Of a DNA stretch of 5,596 nucleotides, positions 4,815-5,596 are shown piece after piece; within the stretch, counting starts at the first letter, position 1, and each line of letters starts with the position of its first letter. Below the pieces are notes generated by a model that saw only the letters and a list, made by a program, of their open reading frames with translations, ran no database searches and had not been told where the DNA came from. The position numbers and the translations under genes were made by a program. Source of the stretch: Modestobacter sp. (GTDB lineage: Bacteria > Actinomycetota > Actinomycetes > Mycobacteriales > Geodermatophilaceae); NCBI GenBank assembly GCA_025963425.1, contig JAOPUQ010000046.1, positions 1 through 5,596 on the forward strand, read 5' to 3'.

Positions 4815-5213
4815 TCAGTCGACCGGTGGCTGACCGGCCGCGGGGGGCGCCGTGGGCGGCGGGCCGAACGGCGAACCCAGCAGCTCCTTGCGGGTCTGCA
4901 GCAGGTACAGCCAGATCAGCACGAACACGCCGCCGACCAGCCACATCGCCGAGCCGAGCAGCCCGGTGAGCAGTAGCGGCAGCTGCAGCACCGTGCCGAT
5001 CAGCAGCCCCTGCGGCCGCCGCTGCAGACCGCACGCCAGCAGCAGCACGACGGCCAGCACGATCAGGAAGGTCAGCCGCGGCCCGGTCAGCCCCGACCCG
5101 CTCTGGGCGATGCCGCGGGGCACGAACAGGACGGTGATCGCCTCCAGCAGCAGGATCGCCGACGCCGCCCCGCCCAGCGCCTTGCCGGCGCGGACCGGGT
5201 CCGGCGCGGTCAC
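4815..5213 (-). CDS. DUF4233 small integral membrane protein
   Basis: This 132-residue protein has about four hydrophobic segments: roughly 13-31 (LGGAASAILLLEAITVLFV), 47-63 (LTFLIVLAVVLLLACGL), 69-86 and 88-106 (SAMWLVGGVFVLIWLYLL). A short proline-rich cytoplasmic-type tail follows (PPPTAPPAAGQPP). Proteins of this family sit between folC and ndk in many actinobacteria; their function is unknown. The start is the GTG at 5213, which overlaps the folC stop by four bases (GTGA) with a GGGGGG stretch just upstream as a plausible ribosome binding site, so the two genes are translationally linked. Longer frames upstream are shadows of folC. The gene ends three bases from the convergent Clp-repeat gene, with no evident terminator between them. 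Confidence 0.9.
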   Translation of the reverse strand: MTAPDPVRAGKALGGAASAILLLEAITVLFVPRGIAQSGSGLTGPRLTFLIVLAVVLLLACGLQRRPQGLLIGTVLQLPLLLTGLLGSAMWLVGGVFVLIWLYLLQTRKELLGSPFGPPPTAPPAAGQPPVD

Positions 5214-5596
5214 GCGTTGCCCCCCGAGAGCAGGGTGCGGGCCTCCCCCGCGGTGATCACGCTGCCGGTGACGAGCACGCCGGAGCCGCCCAGGGCGTCG
5301 TCCGGGCCGGCCTCGGCCAGCTCCATCGCCGACTCCAGCGCGTCGAACAGCCGCGGGTGCACGCTGACCCGGTCGGCACCGAAGACGTCGACGGCCAGCG
5401 CCCCCAGCTGGTCGGCCGGGAGTGCCCGCGGCGAGCTGTTCTGGGTGACCACGAGCTCGGCGCACAGCTCCTCGAGCTCGGTCAGCATGCCGGTCACGTC
5501 CTTGCCGGCGACGCAGCCGACGACGCCGACCAGCCGGGTGAAGTCGAAGGACTCCCGGACCGCCGCGACCGTCGCCGCCATGCCGGCCGGGTTGTG
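5210..5596 (-). CDS. folC: Folylpolyglutamate/dihydrofolate synthase, C-terminal 128 residues (partial)
   Basis: FolC adds glutamates to folates (and in bacteria often makes dihydrofolate from dihydropteroate) using ATP. Only the C-terminal Mur-ligase-type domain is present; the ATP-binding N-terminal part lies beyond the window edge. The first residues seen, HNPAGMAATVAAV, match the conserved (D)(G)AHNP-G motif at the start of that domain. VVGCVAGKDVTGML (family pattern FGCMADKD) and LVVTQNSSPRALP (family T-x-SPRA-) follow in the expected order and spacing. The frame is open to the window end and stops at 5210, overlapping the DUF4233 start. Valyl-tRNA synthetase often lies further upstream in actinobacteria, which cannot be checked here. 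Confidence 0.93.
   Translation of the reverse strand, partial: HNPAGMAATVAAVRESFDFTRLVGVVGCVAGKDVTGMLTELEELCAELVVTQNSSPRALPADQLGALAVDVFGADRVSVHPRLFDALESAMELAEAGPDDALGGSGVLVTGSVITAGEARTLLSGGNA

Noticed and set aside
4823..4837. CCGGT-GGCTG-ACCGG as a bidirectional terminator
   Set aside because: Only five base pairs, no U-tract, and located within DUF4233 codons.

Overview
This is a GC-rich window with strong GC at third codon positions. Its genes belong to a conserved actinobacterial neighbourhood: folC, a small membrane protein (DUF4233), ndk, a radical-SAM pair and rne. Gene order and protein style fit an actinomycete such as the Geodermatophilaceae (Blastococcus, Geodermatophilus or Modestobacter type). 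That assignment is inference, because no marker gene is complete enough to settle it.

The layout is as follows. On the minus strand, reading right to left: the C-terminal part of folC (5210-5596, cut by the window edge); the DUF4233 membrane protein gene, overlapping folC by 4 bases; then ndk (3564-3986); a TIGR03960-type B12-binding-domain radical SAM gene (1562-3490); its DUF2344/TIGR03936 partner, joined by a TGATG stop-start overlap (795-1562); a 293-base leader region; and the first 167 codons of a probable ribonuclease E/G gene (1-501). Between DUF4233 and ndk, on the plus strand, sits a two-gene unit (4064-4811): a 74-residue helix-turn-helix protein followed after one base by a 173-residue protein made only of Clp N-terminal repeats.

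The most interesting part is this plus-strand unit. Its promoter region holds two 16-bp palindromes (GTCAAC-N4-GTTGAC), one over the -35 box and one over the -10 box, which implies a tight repressor switch. The divergent ndk promoter has its -35 box inside the first palindrome, so ndk may share the control. The pair looks like a split version of mycobacterial ClpC2, a protein with a helix-turn-helix-like segment followed by Clp repeats and no ATPase, reported to sequester the ClpC1-directed antibiotic cyclomarin. The two phenylalanines that contact cyclomarin in ClpC1 (F2 and F80) have equivalents here (F2 and F108). An antibiotic-sensing, self-repressed protection module is therefore a concrete hypothesis.

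The three genes that probably open transcription units (ndk, the radical SAM gene, the HTH gene) lack a Shine-Dalgarno sequence and have a -10-like hexamer 6-9 bases before the start codon, so leaderless transcription is likely. The Clp-repeat gene and rne have clear ribosome binding sites. Most long plus-strand open frames opposite the minus-strand genes are high-GC shadows and were left out. No RNA genes, insertion sequences or CRISPR arrays were seen.
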